A stretch of DNA of 6,340 nucleotides from Gammaproteobacteria bacterium (lineage in GTDB: Bacteria > Pseudomonadota > Gammaproteobacteria > Pseudomonadales > Pseudomonadaceae). Below the pieces are notes generated by a model. It was given only the letters and a program-made list of their open reading frames with translations, did not search any database and was not told the origin of the DNA. Location of the stretch: assembly GCA_012513235.1 (NCBI GenBank), contig JAAZCO010000237.1:1-6340 (forward strand). Direction: 5' to 3'. Within the stretch, counting starts at the first letter, position 1. Every line of letters begins with the position of its first letter. Shown one piece after another: positions 1 through 6,101 of this stretch. Position numbers and translations under genes: made by a program.

Positions 1-545
1 GCTAACACCCGCTCCACCGCCTGTTCAAGACTCTGCGCAGTACGCACAGGCCAATTTAATAGCTGCGCTTGCAGATCAAAGTCAACTAAGCGCTGCGGCG
101 GCACAACGCGTACACCACGCAAACCTAGCAGCTCAGGCCATTGCTTGAGCGTACGATGCTCACCAACACGCACCCACAAGCCATATTTCTTTTGAATATA
201 AGCAGGTGCTAAATAATCTAAATGATGATCCTGCGCAGCTTGCTGATCCACACCTATAATTAGATCAATGCGGCCACTTTGCACTTCAGCCAATGCTGCA
301 TCCTGCTCGGCAACCACCAACTTGATCTTCAGGCGTGAAGTTTGTGCCAGTTTTTGTAAAAACTCAGTGCTGAACTGTCGCGACACAGCATCAGTGCTCG
401 AGCTCAGCGCCTGATTTGCTGTTGGTTGAGCAAAGTAACTGGCAGCCACCAAGGTATTACAAGCCTGCTGCTCGGCCAGCACCACTGATGCTGCGCTATA
501 ACTTAAAGCTGCGACTATAGCGCACTGTACAAATCGCTTGCTCAT
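1..545 (-). CDS. Periplasmic solute-binding protein, N-terminal part (gene runs off the window)
   Basis: An open frame starts at ATG 545-543 on the minus strand and stays open to the window edge (181 codons plus two bases), so the C-terminal part is missing. Residues 1-24 form a typical Sec signal peptide: Lys/Arg at positions 3-4, a hydrophobic core and a VLA|E cleavage site. The mature part resembles family 3 solute-binding proteins (SBP_bac_3, amino-acid ABC transporter type). The best motif is SGRIDLIIG at residues 90-98, the usual 'G-x-x-D-hydrophobic-G' strand of lobe 1. A purine-rich GTGGGGTG stretch a few bases before the start can serve as ribosome-binding site. The ligand cannot be told from this half, and no permease or ATPase gene is visible. 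It could be an orphan binding protein or belong to a transporter encoded beyond the edge. The family call is moderately sure, the coding call very sure. Confidence 0.8.
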   Translation of the reverse strand, partial: MSKRFVQCAIVAALSYSAASVVLAEQQACNTLVAASYFAQPTANQALSSSTDAVSRQFSTEFLQKLAQTSRLKIKLVVAEQDAALAEVQSGRIDLIIGVDQQAAQDHHLDYLAPAYIQKKYGLWVRVGEHRTLKQWPELLGLRGVRVVPPQRLVDFDLQAQLLNWPVRTAQSLEQAVERVL

Positions 546-579
546 AACACCCCACTGCATTCACTGATCACTTAAAAGC

Positions 580-607
580 CTTATATTACACACCCTCAAG
601 CCAACAA
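580..607 (-). promoter_or_regulatory. Candidate sigma-70 promoter of the solute-binding protein gene
   Basis: Read on the minus strand, TTGTTG (607-602) is followed after 16 bases by TATAAG (585-580), about 35 bases before the ATG at 545. The match is fair, not strong. The rest of the gap to the etfA terminator holds only a small hairpin (TGGCT-AAA-AGCCA, 657-669) and nothing else I can name. Confidence 0.35.
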
Positions 608-688
608 GCGCTATAGCCTTCAGTCATGCTGCTTGTCGCTGACTCGCGGCCGAGCTTGGCTAAAAGCCATAGCTGCTATCTACAGGCA

Positions 689-720
689 TAAAAAAGCCCG
701 CAACTAAGCGGGCTTTTTTA
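689..720 (-). terminator. Rho-independent terminator of the etfBA operon
   Basis: GCCCGC (696-701) pairs with GCGGGC (708-713) around a six-base loop. The stem is extended by six A·T pairs and one more pair at 689/720. On the minus strand the stem runs into the T tract formed by the A run at 690-695. It begins 13 bases after the etfA stop codon. The A/T symmetry means it would also work in the other direction, but no plus-strand gene approaches it. Confidence 0.92.
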
Positions 721-733
721 CAACACATGCAGC

Positions 734-1663
734 TTACAGCGCGTTTTCAAGCTCTGGTATAGCTTCGAACAAGTCCGCAACTAAACCATAATCAGCCACT
801 TGGAAAATCGGTGCATCTTCATCTTTGTTAATCGCAACGATCACTTTAGAATCTTTCATACCCGCCAAGTGTTGAATCGCACCGGAAATACCAACAGCGA
901 TATACAGTTCTGGCGCAACAATTTTACCTGTCTGGCCCACTTGCATATCGTTAGGTACAAAGCCTGCGTCAACTGCAGCACGTGAAGCACCTACAGCAGC
1001 GCCAAGCTTATCGGCGATGCGGTTGAGCATTTCAAAGTTTTCGCCGTTCTGCATACCACGACCGCCTGATACGACGATTTTTGCAGCAGTGAGCTCAGGA
1101 CGATCTGATTTTGCTAGCTCTTCGCCTACAAACGCAGAAATGCCCGCATCACCACCCACAGAGACAGCTTCAACGCTGGCAGAACCACCTTCAGCGGCTA
1201 CAGCATCAAAACCAGTACCACGCACAGTGATCACTTTGATCGCAGCGTTAGACTGTACGGTAGCAATAGCGTTACCGGCATAGATTGGACGCTTAAAAGT
1301 ATCAGCGCTTTCTACTGCGATAATTTCAGAAATCTGGTCAACGTCCAGTAATGCAGCAACGCGTGGCAGAATGTTTTTGCCGTTTGTTGTCGCTGGCGCA
1401 AGAATATGTGAATACCCTTTACCCAGTTCTGCAATCAATGGTGCAACGTTTTCAGGCAACTGATGGCCAAACGCAGCATTATCCGCAGACAATACTTTGC
1501 TTACGCCTTCAACCTTAGCAGCCGCTTGCGCAGCAGCATCACAGTTAGCACCTGCAACCAGTACATGAATGTCACCGCCAATCGCTTTCGCTGCGGCAAC
1601 GGTGTTCAGGGTAGCAGCACCCAGAGCGTCGTTAGTGTGCTCAGCAATAACCAAAATAGACAT
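734..1663 (-). CDS. etfA: Electron transfer flavoprotein, alpha subunit (FAD-binding)
   Basis: EtfA forms a cytoplasmic heterodimer with EtfB. It takes electrons from acyl-CoA and other flavoprotein dehydrogenases and hands them to ETF-ubiquinone oxidoreductase. The 309-residue product has the usual bacterial length. The N-terminal Rossmann-like domain spans roughly residues 1-190. The C-terminal FAD domain carries SGGRG (199-203), GASRAAVDAG (225-234), QVGQTGK (241-247) and the family signature around LYIAVGISGAIQH (253-265), ending in VIVAINKD (274-281). The ATG at 1663 shares its A with the last base of the etfB TAA stop (TAATG), which implies translational coupling. A GAAGG ribosome-binding site lies seven bases upstream, inside the end of etfB. 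The start MSILVIAEH matches the family. A strong terminator follows the gene. From memory it is nearly colinear with the P. aeruginosa protein. Confidence 0.97.
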   Translation of the reverse strand: MSILVIAEHTNDALGAATLNTVAAAKAIGGDIHVLVAGANCDAAAQAAAKVEGVSKVLSADNAAFGHQLPENVAPLIAELGKGYSHILAPATTNGKNILPRVAALLDVDQISEIIAVESADTFKRPIYAGNAIATVQSNAAIKVITVRGTGFDAVAAEGGSASVEAVSVGGDAGISAFVGEELAKSDRPELTAAKIVVSGGRGMQNGENFEMLNRIADKLGAAVGASRAAVDAGFVPNDMQVGQTGKIVAPELYIAVGISGAIQHLAGMKDSKVIVAINKDEDAPIFQVADYGLVADLFEAIPELENAL

Positions 1664-2412
1664 TAAATTACCTTCGCCTCGTTTTTCAGTTTTTCGACCA
1701 ATTGAGCCACATCTGCCACTTTGATACCTGCACTGCGAGTTGCTGGTGCTTCGACTTTCAAAGTTTTAACTGTGGACGCGGTAGAAACGCCTAAAGAATC
1801 TGGAGTGATAGTTTCCAGTGGCTTTTTCTTAGCTTTCATGATGTTAGGCAATGATGCGTAACGTGGCTCATTCAAGCGCAGGTCAGTGGTGACAATAGCT
1901 GGTAAATTCAGCGTAACAGTTTGTAAACCACCGTCAATTTCACGAGTAACATTCACTTTATCGCCAGACACTTCAACTTTAGAAGCAAAAGTACCTTGCG
2001 CATAACCTGTTAATGCACCCAGCATTTGACCGGTTTGGTTGTTATCACTGTCAATCGCTTGCTTACCCAGCATCACCAACTGTGGCTGCTCTTGATCAAC
2101 CACAGCCTTGAGCAGCTTAGCCACTGCTAAAGAGCTCAGCTCTTCTGCAGTCTCAACCAAGATTGCACGGTCAGCCCCAAGAGCTAGCGCTGTACGCAAT
2201 TGCTCTTGAGCAGTTGCTGGACCAATAGAAACTGCAACAACTTCAGTTGCAATACCTTTTTCCTTTAAACGTATGGCTTCTTCAACGCCAATTTCGCAGA
2301 AAGGGTTCATAGACATTTTAACGTTGGCGAGATCAACGCCTGTGTTGTCCGCTTTAACGCGAACCTTCACGTTATAGTCAACCACTCGCTTGACAGCTAC
2401 TAGAACCTTCAT
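1663..2412 (-). CDS. etfB: Electron transfer flavoprotein, beta subunit (AMP-binding)
   Basis: This is the partner of EtfA, carrying the structural AMP and the loop that docks on dehydrogenases. The 249-residue length is standard. Visible motifs are MKVLVAVKRVVDYNVKV at the N-terminus, DSDNNQTGQ (121-129) of the AMP site, the EtfB signature region VTREIDGGLQTVTLNLPAIV (155-174), and the docking-loop segment RYASLPNIMKAKKKP (184-198). I chose ATG 2412 rather than the in-frame ATG at 2466. It has a good GAGGAAA ribosome-binding site just upstream (centred about 2418), and its N-terminus is the family start. The upstream ATG has no ribosome-binding site and would add 18 unrelated residues across a hairpin. 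The gene leads the etfB-etfA operon and is divergent from the ETF-QO gene. Confidence 0.97.
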   Translation of the reverse strand: MKVLVAVKRVVDYNVKVRVKADNTGVDLANVKMSMNPFCEIGVEEAIRLKEKGIATEVVAVSIGPATAQEQLRTALALGADRAILVETAEELSSLAVAKLLKAVVDQEQPQLVMLGKQAIDSDNNQTGQMLGALTGYAQGTFASKVEVSGDKVNVTREIDGGLQTVTLNLPAIVTTDLRLNEPRYASLPNIMKAKKKPLETITPDSLGVSTASTVKTLKVEAPATRSAGIKVADVAQLVEKLKNEAKVI

Positions 2413-2446
2413 GGTTTCCTCGATATCCCGGGTGAATAAATAATAG

Positions 2447-2465
2447 TGCCAAGACAGACTTGGCA
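2447..2465. repeat. Perfect 7-bp inverted repeat in the etfB leader
   Basis: TGCCAAG (2447-2453) and CTTGGCA (2459-2465) flank a five-base spacer. In the minus-strand etfBA leader this would be a compact hairpin ending about 35 bases before the etfB start, just upstream of the ribosome-binding site region. The bases after it on the minus strand are AT-rich but lack a clean T run, so a terminator is not convincing. It could equally be a DNA-level operator. The repeat is directly visible; its role is unknown. Confidence 0.6.
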
Positions 2466-2542
2466 TGAATGATGCGCTTGCTCGAATATATAACTAACCC
2501 ATCTAATAAGTACACATCTTTTGTTATCTTGAACGTAACGTC

Positions 2543-2580
2543 CAAATGGGTCAAGACACGAACAGACCATTTGCAAATGG
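2543..2580. repeat. Three CAAATGG elements including a perfect 14-bp palindrome
   Basis: The heptamer CAAATGG occurs at 2543-2549 and 2574-2580, and inverted (CCATTTG) at 2567-2573. The last two together form the perfect palindrome CCATTTGCAAATGG (2567-2580). The first copy also pairs with the inverted one as a longer imperfect dyad: CAAATGGGTC at 2543-2552 with GACCATTTG at 2565-2573. The palindrome lies just downstream of the candidate etfBA promoter, about where transcription would begin. It may be a second operator or an mRNA leader structure. I recognise no regulator for it. Confidence 0.55.
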
Positions 2581-2592
2581 CTTTTTCAGGGT

Positions 2593-2620
2593 ATTCTAGA
2601 CAGGCTACAAATAAATTCAA
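2593..2620 (-). promoter_or_regulatory. Candidate sigma-70 promoter of etfBA
   Basis: On the minus strand, TTGAAT (2620-2615) is followed after 16 bases by TAGAAT (2598-2593), which predicts a start near 2586 and a leader of about 170 bases. The -35 overlaps the PsrA-like palindrome, so a bound repressor would block it. A weaker alternative lies closer to the gene, with TTGACC at 2554-2549 and AAGATA 18 bases on. Both are read by eye. Confidence 0.5.
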
Positions 2621-2631
2621 ACGAGCGTTTG
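2618..2631. promoter_or_regulatory. PsrA-type operator between etfBA and the ETF-QO gene
   Basis: CAAACG-AG-CGTTTG is a 14-base palindrome, perfect except for its two central bases. It fits the PsrA box of Pseudomonas (G/CAAAC, two to four bases, GTTTG/C). PsrA is a TetR-family regulator released by long-chain fatty acids. It controls beta-oxidation genes in Pseudomonas, and I recall etf genes among its reported targets. The site overlaps the -35 of the candidate etfBA promoter and ends two bases before the -35 of the ETF-QO promoter, so it is placed to repress both. The palindrome is seen directly; the identity of the regulator is inferred. Confidence 0.65.
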
Positions 2632-2633
2632 TA

Positions 2634-2662
2634 TTGGAAGAGCGCGCCGTGATGGATATAAT
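2634..2662 (+). promoter_or_regulatory. Sigma-70 promoter of the ETF-QO gene
   Basis: TTGGAA (2634-2639), a 17-base spacer and a perfect TATAAT (2657-2662) predict a start near 2669 and a leader of about 70 bases before the GTG at 2742. This is the best promoter match in the window. The PsrA-like palindrome abuts its -35. Confidence 0.75.
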
Positions 2663-2741
2663 GCACAAAACACTCACTATTAATGTGAAAGATCCACGCA
2701 TTAAAAATAAAATAATGAACAACGTGTGCAGGAGATAGCTT

Positions 2742-4397
2742 GTGGAACGCGAATTTATGGAATTCGATGTCGTCATCGTAGGTGCAGGCCCGTCGGGGCT
2801 TTCAGCCGCATGTCGACTCAAACAAAAGGCAGCTGACGCTGGCCAAGAGATCAGCGTTTGTGTTGTTGAAAAAGGCTCTGAAGTCGGTGCCCACATCCTC
2901 TCTGGTGCAGTTTTTGAGACGCGCGCGCTCGATGAATTATTCCCTAATTGGAAAGAATTAGGTGCTCCACTCAACACTCCAGTGAAGCGCGACGACATTT
3001 ATTTACTTAAAAACGCGGAAAAAGCGCAAAAAGTTCCTAACTTTTTCGTGCCAAAAACCATGCACAACGAAGGAAATTATATTATTTCCTTGGGTAATTT
3101 ATGCCGTTGGTTAGCTGAGCAAGCCGAAAACTTAGGCGTCGAAGTGTACCCAGGCTTTGCCGCGCAAGAAGCATTAATCAATGAAGACGGTGCAGTTTAC
3201 GGTATTTTAACCGGTGACATGGGTGTTGACCGTGACGGCAACCCTAAAGACGGCATGTACACACCAGGCATGGAACTGCGTGCTAAATACACCTTATTTG
3301 CTGAAGGTTGCCGTGGTCATATTGGTAAGCAACTGATCAGCCGCTATAACCTTGATAACGAAGCCGATGCCCAGCATTATGGCTTGGGTATCAAAGAAAT
3401 CTGGGATATTGACCCTGCTAAACACGAAGAAGGTTTAGTGGTACACACTGCTGGCTGGCCGCTGGATGATGATAACCCAGGTGGTTCATTCCTCTACCAC
3501 ACCGAAAACAACCAAGTGGTGGTCGGCTTAATTGTTGATCTGTCATACAGCAACCCCTACTTATCTCCTTTTGATGAGTTCCAACGTTATAAGCACCACC
3601 CAGTGGTTAGCCAATACTTAGAAGGCGGTACCCGTGTCGCTTACGGTGCACGCGCTATTGCTAAAGGCGGCTTAAATTCACTTCCGAAAATGGTCTTCCC
3701 AGGCGGTGCCTTAATAGGTTGTGATCTAGGCACGCTCAACTTTGCCAAAATCAAAGGCAACCACACCGCAATGAAATCAGGCATGTTAGCTGCTGAAGCT
3801 GCAGCTGATGCCGTGTTTGCTGGCCGTGAAGGTGGCGATGAACTAACGGCTTATGTGGATGCATTTAAATCCAGCTGGCTGTACGAAGATTTATTCACCA
3901 GCCGCAACTTTGGCCCAGCGATCCACAAGTTTGGCGCCCTGCTCGGTGGTGCATTTAACTATGTTGATCAGAATATTTTTGGCGGTAAGCTTCCATTCAC
4001 TTTACGCGATACCACACCAGACTATGCCAAGCTAAAACCAGCCGCTGAGTCGAATAAAATTGCTTATCCAAAGCCCGACGGCAAATTAAGTTTTGATAAG
4101 CTCAGCTCGGTATTCTTATCCAACACCAACCATGAAGAAATCCAGCCCTGCCACCTTAAGTTGGCCGACGCGAGTATTCCTCTGGGCAAAAACCTACCCA
4201 TGTACGATGAGCCTGCGCAGCGTTATTGCCCGGCAGGTGTATATGAAATCGTTACTCAGGAAAGCGGTGATAAAAAGTTTCAGATCAACGCGCAAAACTG
4301 TGTGCACTGTAAAACCTGTGATATTAAAGATCCTGCACAAAATATCACTTGGGTGGCCCCAGAAGGCACCGGCGGCCCGAACTATCCAAATATGTAA
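2742..4397 (+). CDS. Electron transfer flavoprotein-ubiquinone oxidoreductase (ETF-QO)
   Basis: This membrane-associated flavo-iron-sulfur enzyme oxidises reduced ETF and reduces ubiquinone, so it feeds beta-oxidation and amino-acid electrons into respiration. At 551 residues it matches bacterial homologues. The N-terminal FAD Rossmann motif is GAGPSG (14-19), with EVGAHILSG (47-54 region) following. A second FAD segment lies at GCDLGTLNFAKIKG (326-339). The C-terminal [4Fe-4S] ligands are Cys496, Cys520, Cys523 and Cys526, in CPAGVYE and CVHCKTCDIKDP. I take the GTG at 2742 as the start. A GGAG ribosome-binding site lies seven bases upstream, and the resulting MEREFMEFDVV start matches homologues; the next ATG (2757) is 22 bases from that site. 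It is divergent from etfBA, as in Pseudomonas, and closed by its own terminator. No long membrane helix is evident, as expected for a peripheral enzyme. Confidence 0.96.
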   Translation: MEREFMEFDVVIVGAGPSGLSAACRLKQKAADAGQEISVCVVEKGSEVGAHILSGAVFETRALDELFPNWKELGAPLNTPVKRDDIYLLKNAEKAQKVPNFFVPKTMHNEGNYIISLGNLCRWLAEQAENLGVEVYPGFAAQEALINEDGAVYGILTGDMGVDRDGNPKDGMYTPGMELRAKYTLFAEGCRGHIGKQLISRYNLDNEADAQHYGLGIKEIWDIDPAKHEEGLVVHTAGWPLDDDNPGGSFLYHTENNQVVVGLIVDLSYSNPYLSPFDEFQRYKHHPVVSQYLEGGTRVAYGARAIAKGGLNSLPKMVFPGGALIGCDLGTLNFAKIKGNHTAMKSGMLAAEAAADAVFAGREGGDELTAYVDAFKSSWLYEDLFTSRNFGPAIHKFGALLGGAFNYVDQNIFGGKLPFTLRDTTPDYAKLKPAAESNKIAYPKPDGKLSFDKLSSVFLSNTNHEEIQPCHLKLADASIPLGKNLPMYDEPAQRYCPAGVYEIVTQESGDKKFQINAQNCVHCKTCDIKDPAQNITWVAPEGTGGPNYPNM

Positions 4398-4413
4398 TTG
4401 GATCTAGCTGCTC

Positions 4414-4441
4414 AAAAAGCCCTCCTTGCGAGGGCTTTTTT
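4414..4441 (+). terminator. Rho-independent terminator of the ETF-QO gene
   Basis: AAAAAGCCCTC (4414-4424) pairs perfectly with GAGGGCTTTTT (4430-4440) around a CTTGC loop, and the run of T continues to 4441. It starts 17 bases after the TAA stop. Its symmetry would let it act on both strands. Confidence 0.93.
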
Positions 4442-4477
4442 AATCCTAAAAAGTATATGAAAATTACTTTTAATTCT

Positions 4478-4506
4478 TTTACAGCATAACAAGCGCTCCC
4501 TATAGT
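4478..4506 (+). promoter_or_regulatory. Sigma-70 promoter of the sulfate-binding protein gene
   Basis: TTTACA (4478-4483), a 17-base spacer and TATAGT (4501-4506) predict a start near 4513 and a short leader of about 30 bases. The leader carries AAGGGA (4529-4534) as ribosome-binding site, seven bases before the ATG. Because the ETF-QO terminator lies upstream, the gene is probably transcribed alone. I could not recognise a CysB or Fur site here. Confidence 0.65.
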
Positions 4507-4541
4507 GAGTATCTTCTACTCTTCATCCAAGGGATCGCGAT

Positions 4542-5540
4542 ATGAAACGCTTGTTCACTGCATCACTTTTTGCTTTAGGCTTTAGCGCAGCAGCTACGCT
4601 GCAAGCCGCACCACTTTTGAACGTTTCATATGATGTGATGCGCGACTTCTATAAAGACTATAACCCTGCCTTCCAGAAACACTGGCAAGAGCAAGGCAAT
4701 AAAGCGGCGCAAATTCAAATGTCACACGGTGGCTCAAGCAAACAAGCACGCTCTGTGATTGATGGCCTACCTGCTGATGTTATTACCATGAATATGGCCA
4801 CCGATATCAATGCGCTATATGAGTATGGCAAGCTGATTCCAGAGAACTGGGCCGAGCGTTTGCCTAATAACAGCGCCCCCTTTACTTCTGCAACTGTACT
4901 TATAGTGCGTAAAGGCAACCCAAAAAACTTACAAGACTGGCCAGATCTGCTTAAAGATGGCGTACAAATTATTGTGCCTAACCCTAAAACATCCGGTAAT
5001 GGCCGCTATACCTATCTGTCTGCTTGGGCTTATGTGCTCAAAAATGGTGGTGATGAGCAAGCTGCCAAAGACTTTGTTGGCAAGCTCTTTAAGCAAGCAC
5101 CAGTACTAGATACAGGTGGCCGTGCAGCAACCAGCACTTTTATGCAAAACAAGATCGGTGATGTTTTAGTCACCTTTGAGAACGAAGCAGAAATGATTGC
5201 GCGTGAATTTGGTCACGGCGCTTTTGAAGTGGTCTACCCAAGCGTCAGCGCTGAGGCTGAGCCACCTGTGACTATCGTCGACAAGGTTGTAGATCGCAAA
5301 GGCTCACGCGTGCTTGCTGAGGCTTACCTCAACTACCTGTGGTCCGATGAAGCGCAACGTATTGCGGCTAACAACTACTTACGCCCACGCAATGCTGAGA
5401 TCCTTGCAGAGTTTGCTGACCGCTTCCCTAAAGTAGACTTTATGCCAGTCGAAGCGACATTTGGCAGCTGGCCGGAAATTCAAAAAACTCACTTTAATGA
5501 TGGTGGTATTTTTGATCAGGTATACGCAGATCAAAACTAA
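4542..5540 (+). CDS. sbp: Sulfate/thiosulfate ABC transporter periplasmic binding protein
   Basis: This is a periplasmic receptor that captures sulfate (or thiosulfate) for the CysTWA-type importer. At 332 residues it has normal family length. Residues 1-22 are a signal peptide ending LQA|A. Family marks are NVSYDVMRDFY (27-37), SHGGSSKQAR (61-70), the sulfate-binding signature NPKTSGNGR (147-155), and DTGGRAATSTF (190-200). Several segments (YTYLSAW, DTGGR, FGSWPEIQKTHF) look more like CysP-type thiosulfate-binding proteins than E. coli Sbp. The substrate is therefore sulfate or thiosulfate, and the symbol is a family-level choice; cysP would also be defensible. No permease or ATPase gene follows: the gene has its own promoter and is succeeded by the convergent fur, so it must share a transporter encoded elsewhere. 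Regulation by sulfur status (CysB) is likely from family knowledge but no site was recognised. Confidence 0.92.
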   Translation: MKRLFTASLFALGFSAAATLQAAPLLNVSYDVMRDFYKDYNPAFQKHWQEQGNKAAQIQMSHGGSSKQARSVIDGLPADVITMNMATDINALYEYGKLIPENWAERLPNNSAPFTSATVLIVRKGNPKNLQDWPDLLKDGVQIIVPNPKTSGNGRYTYLSAWAYVLKNGGDEQAAKDFVGKLFKQAPVLDTGGRAATSTFMQNKIGDVLVTFENEAEMIAREFGHGAFEVVYPSVSAEAEPPVTIVDKVVDRKGSRVLAEAYLNYLWSDEAQRIAANNYLRPRNAEILAEFADRFPKVDFMPVEATFGSWPEIQKTHFNDGGIFDQVYADQN

Positions 5541-5646
5541 CACATAATACTACCCATGTTTTGGGGTCGCGCTGAGCTTAACAATATATCGAACTGAAGA
5601 TGTATTAGAATGCTCACAGCCCCAAAACATGCAGTATTATTGTGTG
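5541..5646. repeat. Long imperfect inverted repeat between convergent sbp and fur
   Basis: Two arms of about 27 bases face each other across a 53-base centre. The inner core CATGTTTTGGGG (5555-5566) pairs perfectly with CCCCAAAACATG (5620-5631). After a 3:1 bulge, ATAATACT (5544-5551) pairs with AGTATTAT (5633-5640), and the CAC at 5541 can pair with GTG near 5642-5646. Part of the centre can extend the stem (CTGAGC at 5572-5577 with GCTCACAG at 5612-5619). The repeat starts on the base after the sbp stop codon. It may be a transcript 3' structure stopping sbp, or a miniature inverted-repeat element. No transposase, clear target duplication or T tract is visible. Confidence 0.7.
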
Positions 5647-5650
5647 CAAC

Positions 5651-5684
5651 AAAAAATACGCTTTACGCTAATGCAATTTTAGCG
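5651..5684 (-). terminator. Weak candidate terminator of fur
   Basis: On the minus strand, CGCTAA (5684-5679) pairs with TTAGCG (5671-5666) around a seven-base loop, and a run of six T appears at 5656-5651. The nine bases between stem and T run make it non-canonical. It starts 13 bases past the fur stop codon. The inverted repeat further downstream may contribute to stopping transcription. Confidence 0.35.
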
Positions 5685-5696
5685 CAACCACATAGA

Positions 5697-6101
5697 TTAC
5701 TGCTTCTTTTTCACATACAAGACGAGATTGTGGTCAACCATCTCATAGCCCATATCTTCAACAATCTTGTGTTGACGTCTTTCAATTTCTTCATCAAAAA
5801 ACTCAAACACTTCACCTGAGTCCACACACACGATATGGTCATGGTGCTCGCCATCATCAAGCTCAAAGACCGCATGGCCACCATCAAAGTTGTGGCGTAT
5901 AACCAAGCCTGCCGCCTCAAACTGCGTCAATACTCGGTACACAGTTGCCAAGCCAACATCTTCACCGGAGTCCATCAGGGTCTTATAAACATCCTCTGCA
6001 CTCATGTGGCGAGGCTCACATGATTCAAGGATTTGCATAATTTTAACGCGCGGTAAAGTCACCTTTAAACCGGCTTTACGTAATTCAATATTTTCAGCCA
6101 T
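5697..6101 (-). CDS. fur: Ferric uptake regulator Fur
   Basis: Fur is a dimeric Fe(II)-dependent repressor of iron-uptake genes. The 134-residue length equals that of Pseudomonas Fur. Residues 1-82 form the winged-helix DNA-binding domain, with the recognition helix around GLATVYRVL (50-58) and the hinge near GGHAVFEL (74-81). The C-terminal half is the dimerisation and metal domain. All ligands known from the P. aeruginosa Fur structure are present: His32, Glu80, His89 and Glu100 for one site, and His86, Asp88, Glu107 and His124 for the other. As in P. aeruginosa, the paired cysteines of E. coli Fur are absent (CVDSG, only Cys92 there), though an extra Cys28 is seen. The start MAENIELRKAGLKVTLPR is the family start; its ribosome-binding site (GTGAGAA, 11 or more bases upstream) is weak. 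It is divergent from omlA, a classic pseudomonad arrangement. Confidence 0.97.
   Translation of the reverse strand: MAENIELRKAGLKVTLPRVKIMQILESCEPRHMSAEDVYKTLMDSGEDVGLATVYRVLTQFEAAGLVIRHNFDGGHAVFELDDGEHHDHIVCVDSGEVFEFFDEEIERRQHKIVEDMGYEMVDHNLVLYVKKKQ

Noticed and set aside
1017..1283. Plus-strand frames inside etfA (also 800-985 and 1463-1666)
   Set aside because: They are antisense shadows of a confidently identified gene, without ribosome-binding sites or recognisable products.
2413..2466. Upstream in-frame ATG that would extend EtfB by 18 residues
   Set aside because: There is no ribosome-binding site before 2466, the added residues are foreign to EtfB, and the ATG at 2412 has a strong GAGGAAA site.
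2469..2738. An 89-codon plus-strand frame between etfB and the ETF-QO gene
   Set aside because: It has no ribosome-binding site, starts upstream of the only good promoter, runs through the PsrA-like operator and both promoters, and encodes no recognisable protein. It looks like a chance frame in control DNA.
2378..2998. A 206-codon minus-strand frame across the etf control region and the start of the ETF-QO gene
   Set aside because: It overlaps the well-supported ETF-QO coding sequence and the etfB leader and shows no protein-like motifs.
3853..4407. Overlapping plus-strand frames in the 3' half of the ETF-QO gene
   Set aside because: They lie in another frame of a fully intact gene whose C-terminal iron-sulfur motif is read in the main frame.
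5563..5623. Tn3-like GGGG ends facing inward at the core of the inverted repeat
   Set aside because: The sequences after GGGG do not match each other or a Tn3 end well, the enclosed piece is only about 60 bases, and the flanks are inverted rather than directly repeated.
5541..5650. Integron attC site
   Set aside because: The core-site consensus (GTTRRRY and its complement) is missing at the arm ends, and there is no integrase or cassette context.
5610..5819. A 69-codon plus-strand frame spanning the inverted repeat and the 3' end of fur
   Set aside because: Most of it is antisense to fur, with no ribosome-binding site and no homology I recognise.
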